Below, piece by piece: positions 24,013-33,279 of a stretch of DNA of 64,000 bases. Each line of letters opens with the position of its first letter. The stretch's first letter is position 1. A program made the translations under genes and the position numbers. Source of the stretch: Herpetosiphon geysericola (GTDB taxonomy: Bacteria > Chloroflexota > Chloroflexia > Chloroflexales > Herpetosiphonaceae). The DNA lies in NCBI RefSeq assembly GCF_001306135.1, contig NZ_LGKP01000022.1, positions 372,001 to 436,000 on the forward strand, written 5' to 3'. The notes beneath the pieces were generated by a model. It had not been told where the DNA came from. It did no database searches and worked only from the letters and a program-made list of their open reading frames with translations.

Positions 24013-25389
24013 TTAAATCTTTTTACGAGCTAGTTTGGCGGCTAAGCCAATGTAGGTTTCTGGGCGTAATGCATGCAATTCCTCACGCACTTCGGGCCGC
24101 ACATCAAGCTCGTCGATAAAACTATGCAAATCTTCGAGCGTAATTTGGCGCCCGCGAGCCAGCTTTTTCATGGCTTCGTATGGCTCTGGGTAGCGTTCGC
24201 GGCGCAAAATTGTTTGAATTGCTTCGGTCAGCACCTCAGGATGGCTGGCCAACTCGGCGTAGGCTTTGTCGGCGTTGAAGGCCAATTTGCGCAAGCCTTT
24301 GAGCAAGCGTTGATAGGCAAACAAACTATGGCCAAACGCTACGCCAAGGTTGCGCAGCACGGTACTATCCGAGAGATCGCGTTGCAAGCGCGAAATTGGC
24401 AATTTGCGGCCAAAAAATTCGAGCAAGCTATTGGCTAGCAACAAATTGCCCTCTGCATTTTCAAAGTCAATTGGGTTAACTTTGTGTGGCATCGTCGATG
24501 AGCCAACTTCGCCAGCCACACTTGCTTGGCCAAACACCGAATCAGAAATGTAGCGCCACATGTCTTGTGAGAGATCAACCAAAATTGTGTTGACGCGGCG
24601 CAACGCATCGCCAACCTCAACCACGCTATCATGCGGCTCGATTTGGGTGCTCAGCAAGGTTGGCTCCAAGCCCAAAAACTTCACAAACGCCGAGCTAAAT
24701 GTGATCCAGTCAACATCGGGCAAGGCTGCTTGATGGGCAGCAAACGTGCCTGTTGCCCCATTCAGCTTGCCAGTTAATCGGATGTGTAAAAGCTGTTCGA
24801 TTGCGCGGTTGACGCGCGCCGCAAAGACCGCAATTTCTTTGCCCATCGTGGTTGGGGTGGCTGGCTGGCCGTGAGTTTTAGCCAATAATGGTGCTTCTGC
24901 ATGCGCAATTTGCATATCACGCAATTGGCCAAGAATCTGACCGAGCGCTGGCAACAACACAACATCGCGCGATTCTTGCACCATCAAGGCATAGGCCAGA
25001 TTGTTGACATCTTCTGACGTCAAGGCAAAGTGGACAGCCTCTTTATATTGGCCCAGCCCAAACTGATCGAGCTTTTCGCGCAGCCAATATTCGACCGCCT
25101 TCACATCGTGGTTAACTTTGCGATCCCATGTGGCAATTGCGACTGCATCTTCGACGCTAAATTGACGATATAAATTGCGTAACGCGCCAGCCAACTGACC
25201 ATCGATGCCTTCGATCAAGCCAATTCGCGGTGCGCGTGCTAAAAATAATAAATATTCAACTTCAACCCGCACGCGATAGCGCCATAAAGCGGCTTCGCTA
25301 AAATGACCACTAAGCGCCTCAACATCTTTACGATAGCGGCCATCAAGCGGCCCAATCGCCAGTAAAGCCTGTTGATTAATCTCGCTCAT
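24013..25389 (-). CDS. purB: Adenylosuccinate lyase
   Basis: PurB acts twice in purine synthesis, releasing fumarate from SAICAR and from adenylosuccinate. The protein has 458 residues. The class signature is GSSTMPHKVNPIDFENAEGN, containing the catalytic Ser loop, with LTSEDVNNLAYA and TKTHGQPATPTTMGKE carrying further active-site residues. Length and LGPLDGRY-like start match the E. coli-type enzyme. The frame extends to 25476, but ATG 25389 (MSEINQQA) matches the family N-terminus; the upstream part is not PurB-like. Confidence 0.96.
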   Translation of the reverse strand: MSEINQQALLAIGPLDGRYRKDVEALSGHFSEAALWRYRVRVEVEYLLFLARAPRIGLIEGIDGQLAGALRNLYRQFSVEDAVAIATWDRKVNHDVKAVEYWLREKLDQFGLGQYKEAVHFALTSEDVNNLAYALMVQESRDVVLLPALGQILGQLRDMQIAHAEAPLLAKTHGQPATPTTMGKEIAVFAARVNRAIEQLLHIRLTGKLNGATGTFAAHQAALPDVDWITFSSAFVKFLGLEPTLLSTQIEPHDSVVEVGDALRRVNTILVDLSQDMWRYISDSVFGQASVAGEVGSSTMPHKVNPIDFENAEGNLLLANSLLEFFGRKLPISRLQRDLSDSTVLRNLGVAFGHSLFAYQRLLKGLRKLAFNADKAYAELASHPEVLTEAIQTILRRERYPEPYEAMKKLARGRQITLEDLHSFIDELDVRPEVREELHALRPETYIGLAAKLARKKI

Positions 25390-25886
25390 GAGAATCCTCA
25401 CTATGGTTGGTAGAATTAAATGCACTCCATTGTAGATCAAAAGTATGAAGAACAAAGAGCATAGAACATAGGGCAAAAGTCAGAAGTTTAACGCAGCGGC
25501 GCAGAGGAACGATGGCTATAGGCTTTTGGCTGATGGCTATGGGAAATTAATAATCTGAGCCAATCTGTGCAATCTGTGGCTAAAAAATAATGCTTCGGAG
25601 AATTCGTGCAATTCGTGGCTAAAAATCTAGCCTGCGTGTGCTTCGTGGCCTTCGCGGTTACACTTCTTCTGGCAATCTGTGGCTAAAAAATCTAGCCTGC
25701 GTGTGCTTCGTGCGCTTCGTGGTTGCGTTGCTTCGTGTTCCTTCGTGTCCTTCGTGGATCAACACCTGATCCCCACATCTGAAAAAAACCTTGCCTTTTG
25801 CATCCTGCTTCTGTATAATTTTGATATCGGGTTCACGCTGTCCGCCCTTCCTCGGGAATCCTCTTTTGGCAAAAGGACGACGCATT
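25390..25886 (+). repeat. Intergenic region with dispersed CTTCGTGG-type repeats and the S1-gene promoter
   Basis: Most of 25490-25765 is degenerate repeat. A unit of about 34 bases (GTGGCTAAAAA...CTTCGTG) occurs at 25615-25648 and again at 25679-25712, followed by stacked CTTCGTG/CCTTCGTG words ending in CTTCGTGGATC. The same words occur inverted at 3416-3497. The units are irregular, without CRISPR-like spacers, and no gene is seen. Confidence 0.65.
25791..25819 (+). promoter_or_regulatory. Promoter of the S1-domain gene
   Basis: TTGCCT (25791-25796), 17 bases, and a perfect TATAAT (25814-25819), about 60 bases before the start codon. Confidence 0.75.
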
Positions 25887-27158
25887 ATGGACGAGCAAAC
25901 AAAACCGGGCATGGATCAATCTGATGTGCTTCCTAGCACAGGATTGGACGCGACCCCAGAGGCCGATCAGTTTAGCGATGATGATCGTGCTTTGCTGGAG
26001 GCCTATCTCCGTGATCCAGCCCACGATTATCGCAATCTCAAGTATGGTGATTCGGTCGATGGCACGATTGTTCGCGTTGATCGCGACGAGGTGCTAGTCG
26101 ATATTGGCTCCAAGTCTGAGGGCGTGGTGCCAGGTCGCGAGATGACCAGTCTGTCGTCGGAAGAACGCGCCGAACTCAAGGTTGGCGATGTCTTGCTTGT
26201 TACAGTCGTTCAAACCGAAGACGCTGAAGGGCGTATCGTGTTGTCGATAGATAAAGCACGCCAAGAAAAGAGCTGGCGCGCCTTGCAAGTCAACCACGAA
26301 GCTGGCGATGTGATTCACGCTGCCGTGACCAACTACAACAAAGGTGGTCTGTTGGTCAACCTGACTGGGGTGCGCGGTTTCGTGCCATCATCACAGGTTA
26401 GCAGTGTTAGCCGTGGCTCCGATGTGCAAAAACAATCGGATATGGCCAAATTGGTTGGCCAAACCTTGCCACTCAAAATTATCGAAATCAACCGCTCACG
26501 CAATCGCCTAATCCTATCCGAGCGCCAAGCAGTTCAAGAAGTGCGTGATTCACGCAAGGATCAGCTGCTCGAAAAATTGGAACCAGGTGCAGTGCGCAGT
26601 GGTCGTGTGACTAGTCTTTGCGATTTCGGAGCCTTTGTTGATATCGGCGGGGCTGACGGTCTTGTCCACCTTTCAGAGCTTTCGTGGAGTCGCGTTAAGC
26701 ATCCAGAGGAAGTGCTAAAAGTTGGCGATGCAGTCAATGTGTATATTCTCAGCGTTGATGAAGATAAAAAACGGATTGCCCTGAGCATCAAACGCACCCA
26801 AGCTGAGCCTTGGACAACCGTTACTGACCGCTATCAAATTGGCCAAGCTGTTTCCGGCGTTGTGACCCAACTGACGGCCTTTGGCGCGTTTGTTCGGCTC
26901 GAAGATGGCATCGAAGGCTTGATCCACATCTCAGAAATGAGCGATGAACGGATTCAACACCCGCGCGATGTGATTAACGAAGGTGATACGGTTTCTGCCC
27001 GCATTATTCGGATCGATCCATCACGCAAGCGGATTGGCTTGAGCATGCGCAATGGGAGCAGCGAAGCAGCAGAAGCTGAGCCAGAAACACCTGCTGAAGC
27101 CGAAGTGGCTGAGTCAGCAAGCACCGAATCAGCTGAGAGCGATGCTTCTGAAGCATAA
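25887..27158 (+). CDS. rpsA: 30S ribosomal protein S1-like protein (four S1 domains)
   Basis: A 423-residue RNA-binding protein with an acidic N-terminus and four S1 domains (roughly 50-120, 137-205, 223-292 and 308-378). The third and fourth repeat the FGAFV-x-(I/L)-x-GLVHLSE / GLIHISE pattern and end RIALSIK and RIGLSMR. The tail is Glu/Ala/Ser-rich. S1 helps mRNA binding during initiation. ATG 25887 lies after AAAGGA, whereas an in-frame start at 25791 would overlap the promoter. Four domains rather than six is usual outside proteobacteria. Confidence 0.92.
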   Translation: MDEQTKPGMDQSDVLPSTGLDATPEADQFSDDDRALLEAYLRDPAHDYRNLKYGDSVDGTIVRVDRDEVLVDIGSKSEGVVPGREMTSLSSEERAELKVGDVLLVTVVQTEDAEGRIVLSIDKARQEKSWRALQVNHEAGDVIHAAVTNYNKGGLLVNLTGVRGFVPSSQVSSVSRGSDVQKQSDMAKLVGQTLPLKIIEINRSRNRLILSERQAVQEVRDSRKDQLLEKLEPGAVRSGRVTSLCDFGAFVDIGGADGLVHLSELSWSRVKHPEEVLKVGDAVNVYILSVDEDKKRIALSIKRTQAEPWTTVTDRYQIGQAVSGVVTQLTAFGAFVRLEDGIEGLIHISEMSDERIQHPRDVINEGDTVSARIIRIDPSRKRIGLSMRNGSSEAAEAEPETPAEAEVAESASTESAESDASEA

Positions 27159-27476
27159 ACCCAATGGCCTTGCATATGCGAGGGTCAATAGAACCCTCCT
27201 TATTCTCCTGCTGCATGAGGCATGCTCATTTCAAGCAAAACGCTAATAAAATGGGCATGCCTGATCCGTAGATAGTGATACAATTAAGGCACGACGCTTC
27301 CGATGCGGCACACCCATTGCCAAAGAATGAAGCCGAGATGCTGCCCCAGTTTCGAGAGCACTCCCAATTAGCATTGTACGACCTATCGACACCTAGCAGC
27401 ATCGACTATTGTCATAGATAACACGCCAAGGCTTAATCTTACTTATCCTAAGGTTGCCTTGCTTTGGAGCAAACAT
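27159..27476 (+). other. Intergenic region before clpC
   Basis: 318 bases. An inverted repeat (27218-27231 with 27249-27262, one mismatch) without a T-run may end or stabilise the S1 mRNA. A TACAAT near 27289 could be a -10 element for clpC, but its -35 is poor. I see no CtsR-type heptad repeat and no gene. Confidence 0.4.
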
Positions 27477-29990
27477 ATGGGTGCATACGACAAAATGAGC
27501 CGCCGCGCTAAGCAAGTGATGAGCTTTGCCCAAGAAGAGGCGCGAGCGTTTAATCATCCCTATATCGGCACCGAGCATTTATTGCTGGGCTTGATTTTGG
27601 AAGGTGAAGGGGTCGCCGCTCGTGTGTTGGCTGAACTTGGTGTTACCATCACAAAAGCCCGGAATGCTGTTGAATTTATTGTTGGGCATGGCGATGGCCC
27701 ACGCTCAACCTCAGAAATTGATTTAACCGCCCGCGCGAAAAAAGTTTTTGAGTATGCTATCGATGAAGCTCGCAAACTCAATCATACTTACATTAGCACT
27801 GAGCATATTTTGCTTGGTTTGGTGCGCAATGCAGAAGGTGTCGCAACTGGGGTGCTCGAAATTATGAATGTTGGGCTTGACCAAGTGCGTACCCAAGTGA
27901 TGCGCATGATGCGTCAAGGCGTTGGCGGTAGCAGCACACCAAGCCCAAGCGCTGGTGGCGAACGCCAAGCCAAACAAAGCAAAACACCATATCTCGATGC
28001 GCTTTCAACCGATCTGACCGAGTTGGCCGAAGCTGGTCGTCTCGATCCCGTCGTCGGGCGCAAAGATGAAATTGAGCGCGTGATTCAAATTTTGTCACGG
28101 CGTACCAAAAATAACCCTGCCCTTATTGGCGAACCTGGGGTTGGGAAAACCGCAATCGCTGAAGGTTTGGCGCAACGAATTGTTGCCGATGATGTTCCAG
28201 ATTCCCTCAAAGGCAAGCGTTTGGTAACGCTTGATATGGGTGCTTTGGTGGCTGGAACCAAATATCGCGGGCAATTCGAAGAACGGCTCAAGCGAGTGGT
28301 TGACGAAATTAAAGAAAGCCGCTGTATTCTCTTCATCGATGAATTCCATACGATTATTGGCGCTGGTGGAGCCGAAGGCACGCTCGATGCCGCTAATATT
28401 CTCAAGCCAGCGCTTTCGCGCGGCGAATTGCAATGTATCGGCGCTACTACGCTCGATGAGTTCCGTAAATATATTGAAAAAGATGCAGCGCTCGAACGCC
28501 GTTTCCAACCAGTGATGGTCGATGAGCCAACCATCGAGGAAACTATCGAAATCTTGCGTGGGATCAAAACCCGCTACGAAGATTTTCATCAATTGCAAAT
28601 CGAAGACGAAGCGATTACTGCCGCCGCCGTGCTCAGTGCTCGCTACGTTCCCGACCGTTTCTTGCCTGATAAAGCGATCGACTTGATTGACGAAGCTTCA
28701 TCACGGGTGCGCATGTATCGCTCAGCCACGCCATCAGCCTTGCGCGATGCCTTGCGTGGGCTTGATGCGATTCGCAAGGAAAAAGACGCAGCGCTCGAAG
28801 AAGGTCAATTCGAAGTCGTGCAAGATCTGCGGATTCGCGAAGAGCGCATGCTCCAACGCATCACCGATCTTGAAGATGAAGAAGAAAAGAGCCGTGGCTC
28901 GGAGCAACGCAAAGGCAAGCCCTACGTTACCCAAGAAGATATTGCCGAAGTTGTGGCAATGTGGACTGGGATTCCAGTAATGCGCTTGGCCAGCGAAGAA
29001 ACCGAGCGGCTCATGAAGATGGAAGATTATCTGCATGAGCGGGTTATCGGCCAAGAAGAGCCAATTTCGACGATTGCGCGTGCTGTACGTCGTGCCCGTG
29101 CAGGCTTGAAAGATCCCAAGCGCCCCATCGGCTCGTTTATTTTCTTGGGGCCAACCGGGGTTGGTAAAACCTTGCTGGCCAAGGCCTTGGCTGAGTTTAT
29201 GTTTGGCTCAGAAGATGCCTTGATCAAAATCGATATGTCGGAGTTCCAAGAACGTTTCAATACTTCGCGTTTGGTTGGCTCGCCTCCAGGCTACGTCGGC
29301 TATGGCGAAGGCGGGCAATTAACCGATGCAGTGCGGCGGCGCCCCTATAGCGTGGTGCTGTTTGACGAAATCGAAAAAGCCCATCCTGATACCTTCAACT
29401 TGCTCTTGCAAGTGCTGGAAGATGGCAACTTGACCGATGGTAAAGGCCGACGGGTCGATTTCCGCAATACTGTGATCATTATGACCTCGAACGTTGGGAC
29501 TGAGCAAATTCGCCGTGGTTCGCGGATTGGCTTTGGTGGCAATCGCAACACAATCGATGTTGAGGACACCCGCAAGAAGGTCGATGACGAACTGAAGCGC
29601 ATGTTCCGCCCTGAATTTCTCAACCGGATTGATGGGACGATCATTTTCCACCCATTGACCGATATTGAGATTCGCAACATTGCCCGCTTGGAAGTCAACC
29701 GCGTGCGCAAGCAATTGGTCGATCATCAAATTGATCTGTTGGTAACCGATGAAACTTTGGATCTGTTGGCCAAACGTGGCTACGACCCAACCTATGGCGC
29801 TCGTCCATTGCGCCGCGTCATCACCAATATGATTGAAGATGGCTTGGCTGAAGGCTTGCTGCAAGGTCGCTTCAAAGATGGCGATAAGATTCATATCGAA
29901 CTTGAGGATAACGAAGTGGTCTTGCGCACTGAGCGCGAGGCCGCCGAGTTGGAAAATCCTAGCGTCGAGCCAGAAGCAGAATTAGTCTAA
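27477..29990 (+). CDS. clpC: ATP-dependent Clp protease, ATP-binding subunit ClpC
   Basis: An 837-residue class I Clp ATPase that unfolds proteins for ClpP. It has an N-domain of two Clp repeats (about 1-145, with [11 protein letters not shown] and [11 protein letters not shown]), AAA-1 with Walker [14 protein letters not shown] and LFIDEFHT, and a UVR-like middle region ([14 protein letters not shown]) that marks ClpC. AAA-2 has [14 protein letters not shown] and [13 protein letters not shown] lies 8 bases before ATG 27477; an in-frame TTG at 27459 is less likely. A bidirectional terminator follows. Confidence 0.96.
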   Translation: MGAYDKMSRRAKQVMSFAQEEARAFNHPYIGTEHLLLGLILEGEGVAARVLAELGVTITKARNAVEFIVGHGDGPRSTSEIDLTARAKKVFEYAIDEARKLNHTYISTEHILLGLVRNAEGVATGVLEIMNVGLDQVRTQVMRMMRQGVGGSSTPSPSAGGERQAKQSKTPYLDALSTDLTELAEAGRLDPVVGRKDEIERVIQILSRRTKNNPALIGEPGVGKTAIAEGLAQRIVADDVPDSLKGKRLVTLDMGALVAGTKYRGQFEERLKRVVDEIKESRCILFIDEFHTIIGAGGAEGTLDAANILKPALSRGELQCIGATTLDEFRKYIEKDAALERRFQPVMVDEPTIEETIEILRGIKTRYEDFHQLQIEDEAITAAAVLSARYVPDRFLPDKAIDLIDEASSRVRMYRSATPSALRDALRGLDAIRKEKDAALEEGQFEVVQDLRIREERMLQRITDLEDEEEKSRGSEQRKGKPYVTQEDIAEVVAMWTGIPVMRLASEETERLMKMEDYLHERVIGQEEPISTIARAVRRARAGLKDPKRPIGSFIFLGPTGVGKTLLAKALAEFMFGSEDALIKIDMSEFQERFNTSRLVGSPPGYVGYGEGGQLTDAVRRRPYSVVLFDEIEKAHPDTFNLLLQVLEDGNLTDGKGRRVDFRNTVIIMTSNVGTEQIRRGSRIGFGGNRNTIDVEDTRKKVDDELKRMFRPEFLNRIDGTIIFHPLTDIEIRNIARLEVNRVRKQLVDHQIDLLVTDETLDLLAKRGYDPTYGARPLRRVITNMIEDGLAEGLLQGRFKDGDKIHIELEDNEVVLRTEREAAELENPSVEPEAELV

Positions 29991-30000
29991 ACTAGCAAAC

Positions 30001-30038
30001 AAAATCGCCCTGATCGTAATGATCAGGGCGATTTTACA
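30001..30038. terminator. Bidirectional intrinsic terminator
   Basis: A perfect 15-bp stem (30001-30015 with 30021-30035) with AAAA/TTTT ends, between convergent clpC and the YceI gene. Confidence 0.9.
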
Positions 30039-30055
30039 TTTCCTCGTCAAATCAA

Positions 30056-30859
30056 CTATTGGGCAACTGCCTTAGCAACCAAATCCAAGGTCAACAACAC
30101 TTCATCTTCGGCCTTGAGCATGCCGCCAATATCAGGAGCATCAACATTGAAGCTGCTCATATTGAATTTGGTAGTGGCTTTGCCGGTCAAGGTATCGCCA
30201 TTCAACGTTGCGGTCACATCAAAGGTCATTGGGTTGGTGGTATCGTGAATCGTCATATCGCCAGTAATCTTGAAGGTGAATTCGACGCCTTCTTTGAGAT
30301 CGCTTGGCAAGTCGCTAATCACAGCATTCTTGAACACAGCGTTGGGATATTGCGATGATTCCAGCCATTCGCGGCGAATTGCATTGTCGCGGCGTTCGCT
30401 ATCCGATTGCAATTGGCTGATGTCAACCACAATCTCGCCAACTTGTGAGTTAGCTGGGGTTGCGGTATCGATCAAAATATCGCCAGCGATGGCTTTGGTT
30501 ACGCCAACTGCATCAACGATTTGGTTATCTTTCAAGAAGGTTTCGCGCACTTGATAGCTAGCACTTGATTGGCTGGCATCAATGCGGTAGATTTTAGCAC
30601 CAGCAGCGGCTGGCTGTGAAGCATCTGTCGTAGGTTCGGTGCCGGTTGTGGCGGTCGCAGCTGCGCCTGTATCGCTGGCAGTGGTTGGGGTTGCTGGTGC
30701 GGCAGCAGTTGTTGGAGCCGTTGTTGGCAAGACCAAGGTTGCGGCGACTGGTGTGCTCGTCGATACCTCTACATCAGATGTGAGCCACAAGCTATAGGCG
30801 ATAACGCCAATGATTGCGACGGCAATAACGCCGCCAATAATTAAACCAATTTTCTTCAT
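30056..30859 (-). CDS. Membrane-anchored YceI-family protein
   Basis: A 267-residue protein: an N-terminal hydrophobic anchor (residues 4-26), a Thr/Ala/Pro-rich spacer (about 30-90) and a YceI domain (about 92-265). YceI domains are lipocalin-like barrels binding polyisoprenoid lipids. Landmarks are YRIDASQSSASYQVRETFL, RDNAIRREWLESSQYPNAVF and FKITGDMTIHDTTNPMTFDV. The ligand is unknown. AAAGGA precedes the ATG. It diverges from the phosphotransferase gene only 26 bases away. Confidence 0.9.
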   Translation of the reverse strand: MKKIGLIIGGVIAVAIIGVIAYSLWLTSDVEVSTSTPVAATLVLPTTAPTTAAAPATPTTASDTGAAATATTGTEPTTDASQPAAAGAKIYRIDASQSSASYQVRETFLKDNQIVDAVGVTKAIAGDILIDTATPANSQVGEIVVDISQLQSDSERRDNAIRREWLESSQYPNAVFKNAVISDLPSDLKEGVEFTFKITGDMTIHDTTNPMTFDVTATLNGDTLTGKATTKFNMSSFNVDAPDIGGMLKAEDEVLLTLDLVAKAVAQ

Positions 30860-30885
30860 CGAAGAATCCTTTCGTGAGCTAAATT

Positions 30886-31839
30886 ATGCAACAACTCGAT
30901 CTTTTGTGGGAAACTGGCGATGCCGCTCAAGCATTGCAACAACGCTTTGGCTGGGATGCTGCCAGTGCCAACGCGTGGGTGTCCGCGTTGCTCCACGAGC
31001 ACTATGGCCTTGCTGAGATTCAAATCTTGCGTTGCAGCATTAGCGCTGGCAATGCAATTCTTTGGCTCAACAATGATCATGATCGCTGGATTTTTAAGAT
31101 CAGCGTTGATCAAGGCCGTCATGCGCAAATCGAACAAAGTGTTGAGCTTCAACACTGGCTTTCAGTACAACAAATCTCTGTCCCGTTGATCGTCCCAAGC
31201 AAGGCTGGCCAACGAACGCTTAAGATTAATGAACGATGTGTATATCTCCAACAGTGGCTCGATGGCACGCCGCCTGACCCTGAGTCTAGCCAACAGTTGT
31301 GGAGAATTGGTGAAGCAACTGCTAAGCTGCAACAATGCTTCACGAGTTATCCCGCTGCCGTAGATCTGCCGCAAGTTTTATTTCCGTTAGATCAAGTCTG
31401 CATGGGCTTGGCTGCATGGTTGGGTGATACAGCTGGAGCTGAGCCATTGCAGCACCAGCTTAATCAACTGGCGCAACAAGGGCTTGAGCATTTGCCGCGT
31501 GGCGTGTGCCATAACGATATTCGCGCCGCCAATCTGTTATTCAAAGCTGATCAGCTGCAAGCAGTTTTAGATTTTGAAGAAGTTGGCTGGCGCTGCTTGG
31601 TGCTGGAATTAGCGTGGACAGCAGTTCATGGTTTGACGCTGTATCGCAATTGGCAACCAGCTACGGTGGCTCAACAACAAGCAATTATCGCTGGCTATCA
31701 AACGATTCGGCCTTTGTATGCTGATGAGCTGGCGATTTTGCCAAGCTTGTGTCGTTTACAAAGTCTTTACCTTTTATGTTCGCAAGGTTCTACGGCGCTG
31801 GATGCAATTGAGCGCTTAAAAGAATTAAATTGGGATTAA
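30886..31839 (+). CDS. Aminoglycoside-phosphotransferase-family kinase
   Basis: A 317-residue APH-fold kinase. ILWLNNDHDRWIFKIS holds the ATP-site Lys strand, VCHNDIRAANLLF the catalytic HxD loop with the following Asn, and LDFEEVGWRC the metal-binding Asp (DFE in place of DFD/DFG). The substrate is not evident; the family also includes homoserine- and choline-kinase-like enzymes, and antibiotic resistance should not be assumed. The start is set by the first ATG after the divergent YceI gene. Confidence 0.82.
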   Translation: MQQLDLLWETGDAAQALQQRFGWDAASANAWVSALLHEHYGLAEIQILRCSISAGNAILWLNNDHDRWIFKISVDQGRHAQIEQSVELQHWLSVQQISVPLIVPSKAGQRTLKINERCVYLQQWLDGTPPDPESSQQLWRIGEATAKLQQCFTSYPAAVDLPQVLFPLDQVCMGLAAWLGDTAGAEPLQHQLNQLAQQGLEHLPRGVCHNDIRAANLLFKADQLQAVLDFEEVGWRCLVLELAWTAVHGLTLYRNWQPATVAQQQAIIAGYQTIRPLYADELAILPSLCRLQSLYLLCSQGSTALDAIERLKELNWD

Positions 31840-31927
31840 AAATCACCCCTAAATCACCAGCATGTGGGATGGCGTTTGGCCTAAATTGCGCTATACTGAA
31901 ATCAAACCTTCTCCTCTCTCTTCTCTC

Positions 31928-31966
31928 CCACAAGCGGCTCCATTATGCGAGCCGTTTGTGGTTTTA
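31928..31966 (+). terminator. Terminator or attenuator hairpin upstream of the PLP-enzyme gene
   Basis: A 13-bp stem with one wobble pair (31928-31940 with 31949-31961), then GTTTT. It lies 90 bases after the kinase gene and before the promoter at 31976, so termination of the kinase transcript is most likely. Confidence 0.6.
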
Positions 31967-31975
31967 GGCGCTTCC

Positions 31976-32004
31976 TTCACTCAACAAAAGCGGCGTGCTA
32001 TAAT
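31976..32004 (+). promoter_or_regulatory. Promoter of the PLP-enzyme gene
   Basis: TTCACT (31976-31981), 17 bases, and a perfect TATAAT (31999-32004), 47 bases before the GTG start. Confidence 0.6.
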
Positions 32005-32050
32005 CGCAAGTAGGCAATGTCGCCTTTTTTGCATACGAAGGAGCACACTT

Positions 32051-33184
32051 GTGGATTATGGCTTTGCAACCCGCGCCATCCATGCCGGGCAAGACCCAGA
32101 ATCAGTAACCGGCGCAGTCATTGTGCCAATTTATCAGACTTCAACCTATGCCCAACGTGGCGTTGGCGACCATACAGGCTATGAATATTCACGCACCGAT
32201 AACCCAACCCGCACCGCGCTCCAAACCTGTTTAGCTGCTTTGGAAGAGGCAAAACACGCTTTGGTGTTTGCTTCGGGTTTGGGTGCTTCGACGACCTTAA
32301 TGCTGATGCTCAAAGCTGGTGATCATGTGATTTGTGGCGATGATGTGTATGGCGGCACTTATCGCTTGTTCCAACGGGTGATGACCGAGCACGGCCTGAG
32401 CTTTGATTTCGTTGATATGGCTGATCCTGAGGCAGTGCGGGCGGCAATTAAGCCAAATACGCGCTTGATTTGGCTGGAAACTCCCACCAATCCGTTATTG
32501 AAACTGGCTCCAATTGCCGCAATTACCCGGGTTGCCCGCGAGCATGGCATTTGGACGATTGTCGATAATACCTTTGCCTCGCCCTACAACCAACGCCCAA
32601 TCACCTTGGGAGCCGATATGGTCTTACATAGCACGACCAAATATATTGGCGGCCACAGCGATGTGGTTGGCGGCGCAATTATGACCTCGAACGATGAGCT
32701 GTATGAGAAATTGAAGTTTTTGCAAAATGCCGCCGGTGCTGTGCCAGGCCCCTTTGATTGCTGGTTGGTGCTGCGTGGGGTCAAAACCTTGAGCATTCGC
32801 ATGCGCGAGCACGAACGCAACGCTTTGGCAATTGCCCAATTTTTAACCGAACATCCTGGGGTTGAAAAAGTAATTTACCCAGGTTTGCCATCGCATCCAC
32901 AACACAATTTGGCCCGCGAGCAAATGCGCGGCTTTGGCGGCATGATCTCGATTTTGCTCAAAGGAGGCGCCGAAGCAGCCAATGCGATGGTCACCAAAAC
33001 CAAGCTTTTTACCCTCGCTGAGAGCCTTGGCGGGATTGAATCGTTAATTGAAGTGCCAGCGGGCATGACCCATATGAGCGTTGCTGGCTCGAAACTTGAA
33101 GTACCAGCCAATTTAGTGCGGCTTTCGGTAGGAATCGAAGATATTAATGATTTATTGCGCGACCTTGAGCAAGCACTTGCGTAG
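32051..33184 (+). CDS. Cystathionine gamma-synthase/lyase-type PLP enzyme
   Basis: A 377-residue Cys/Met-metabolism PLP enzyme. FATRAIHAGQDPE at the start, YEYSRTDNPTR (Tyr and Arg binding PLP phosphate), FASGLGA, and DMVLHSTTKYIGGHSD with the PLP lysine are all typical. C-terminal SLGGIESLIEVPAGMTH fits cystathionine gamma-synthase or gamma-lyase; the two cannot be separated here. The frame opens at 31862 over the promoter, so GTG 32051 with AAGGAG 7 bases upstream is the start. Confidence 0.92.
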   Translation: MDYGFATRAIHAGQDPESVTGAVIVPIYQTSTYAQRGVGDHTGYEYSRTDNPTRTALQTCLAALEEAKHALVFASGLGASTTLMLMLKAGDHVICGDDVYGGTYRLFQRVMTEHGLSFDFVDMADPEAVRAAIKPNTRLIWLETPTNPLLKLAPIAAITRVAREHGIWTIVDNTFASPYNQRPITLGADMVLHSTTKYIGGHSDVVGGAIMTSNDELYEKLKFLQNAAGAVPGPFDCWLVLRGVKTLSIRMREHERNALAIAQFLTEHPGVEKVIYPGLPSHPQHNLAREQMRGFGGMISILLKGGAEAANAMVTKTKLFTLAESLGGIESLIEVPAGMTHMSVAGSKLEVPANLVRLSVGIEDINDLLRDLEQALA

Positions 33185-33279
33185 TAGTAACGGTAAGGCG
33201 CTATAGCCATGGCTTGGATTAGGCTATGGCATTCGCGCTTCCTAATCCAAGTTTGGTTCTTTCTTGTTGGAGGTTGGCT

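Noticed and set aside
25490-25765. Possible CRISPR array
   Set aside because: The repeats are degenerate words of varying length without regular spacers, and no cas genes are present.
28085-29894. Several 100-190 codon minus-strand frames
   Set aside because: They lie entirely opposite clpC, which has complete domain support.
31862-32050. N-terminal extension of the cystathionine gamma-synthase-like protein
   Set aside because: It covers a terminator-like hairpin and a TATAAT promoter; the enzyme fold begins at the GTG with a good ribosome site.
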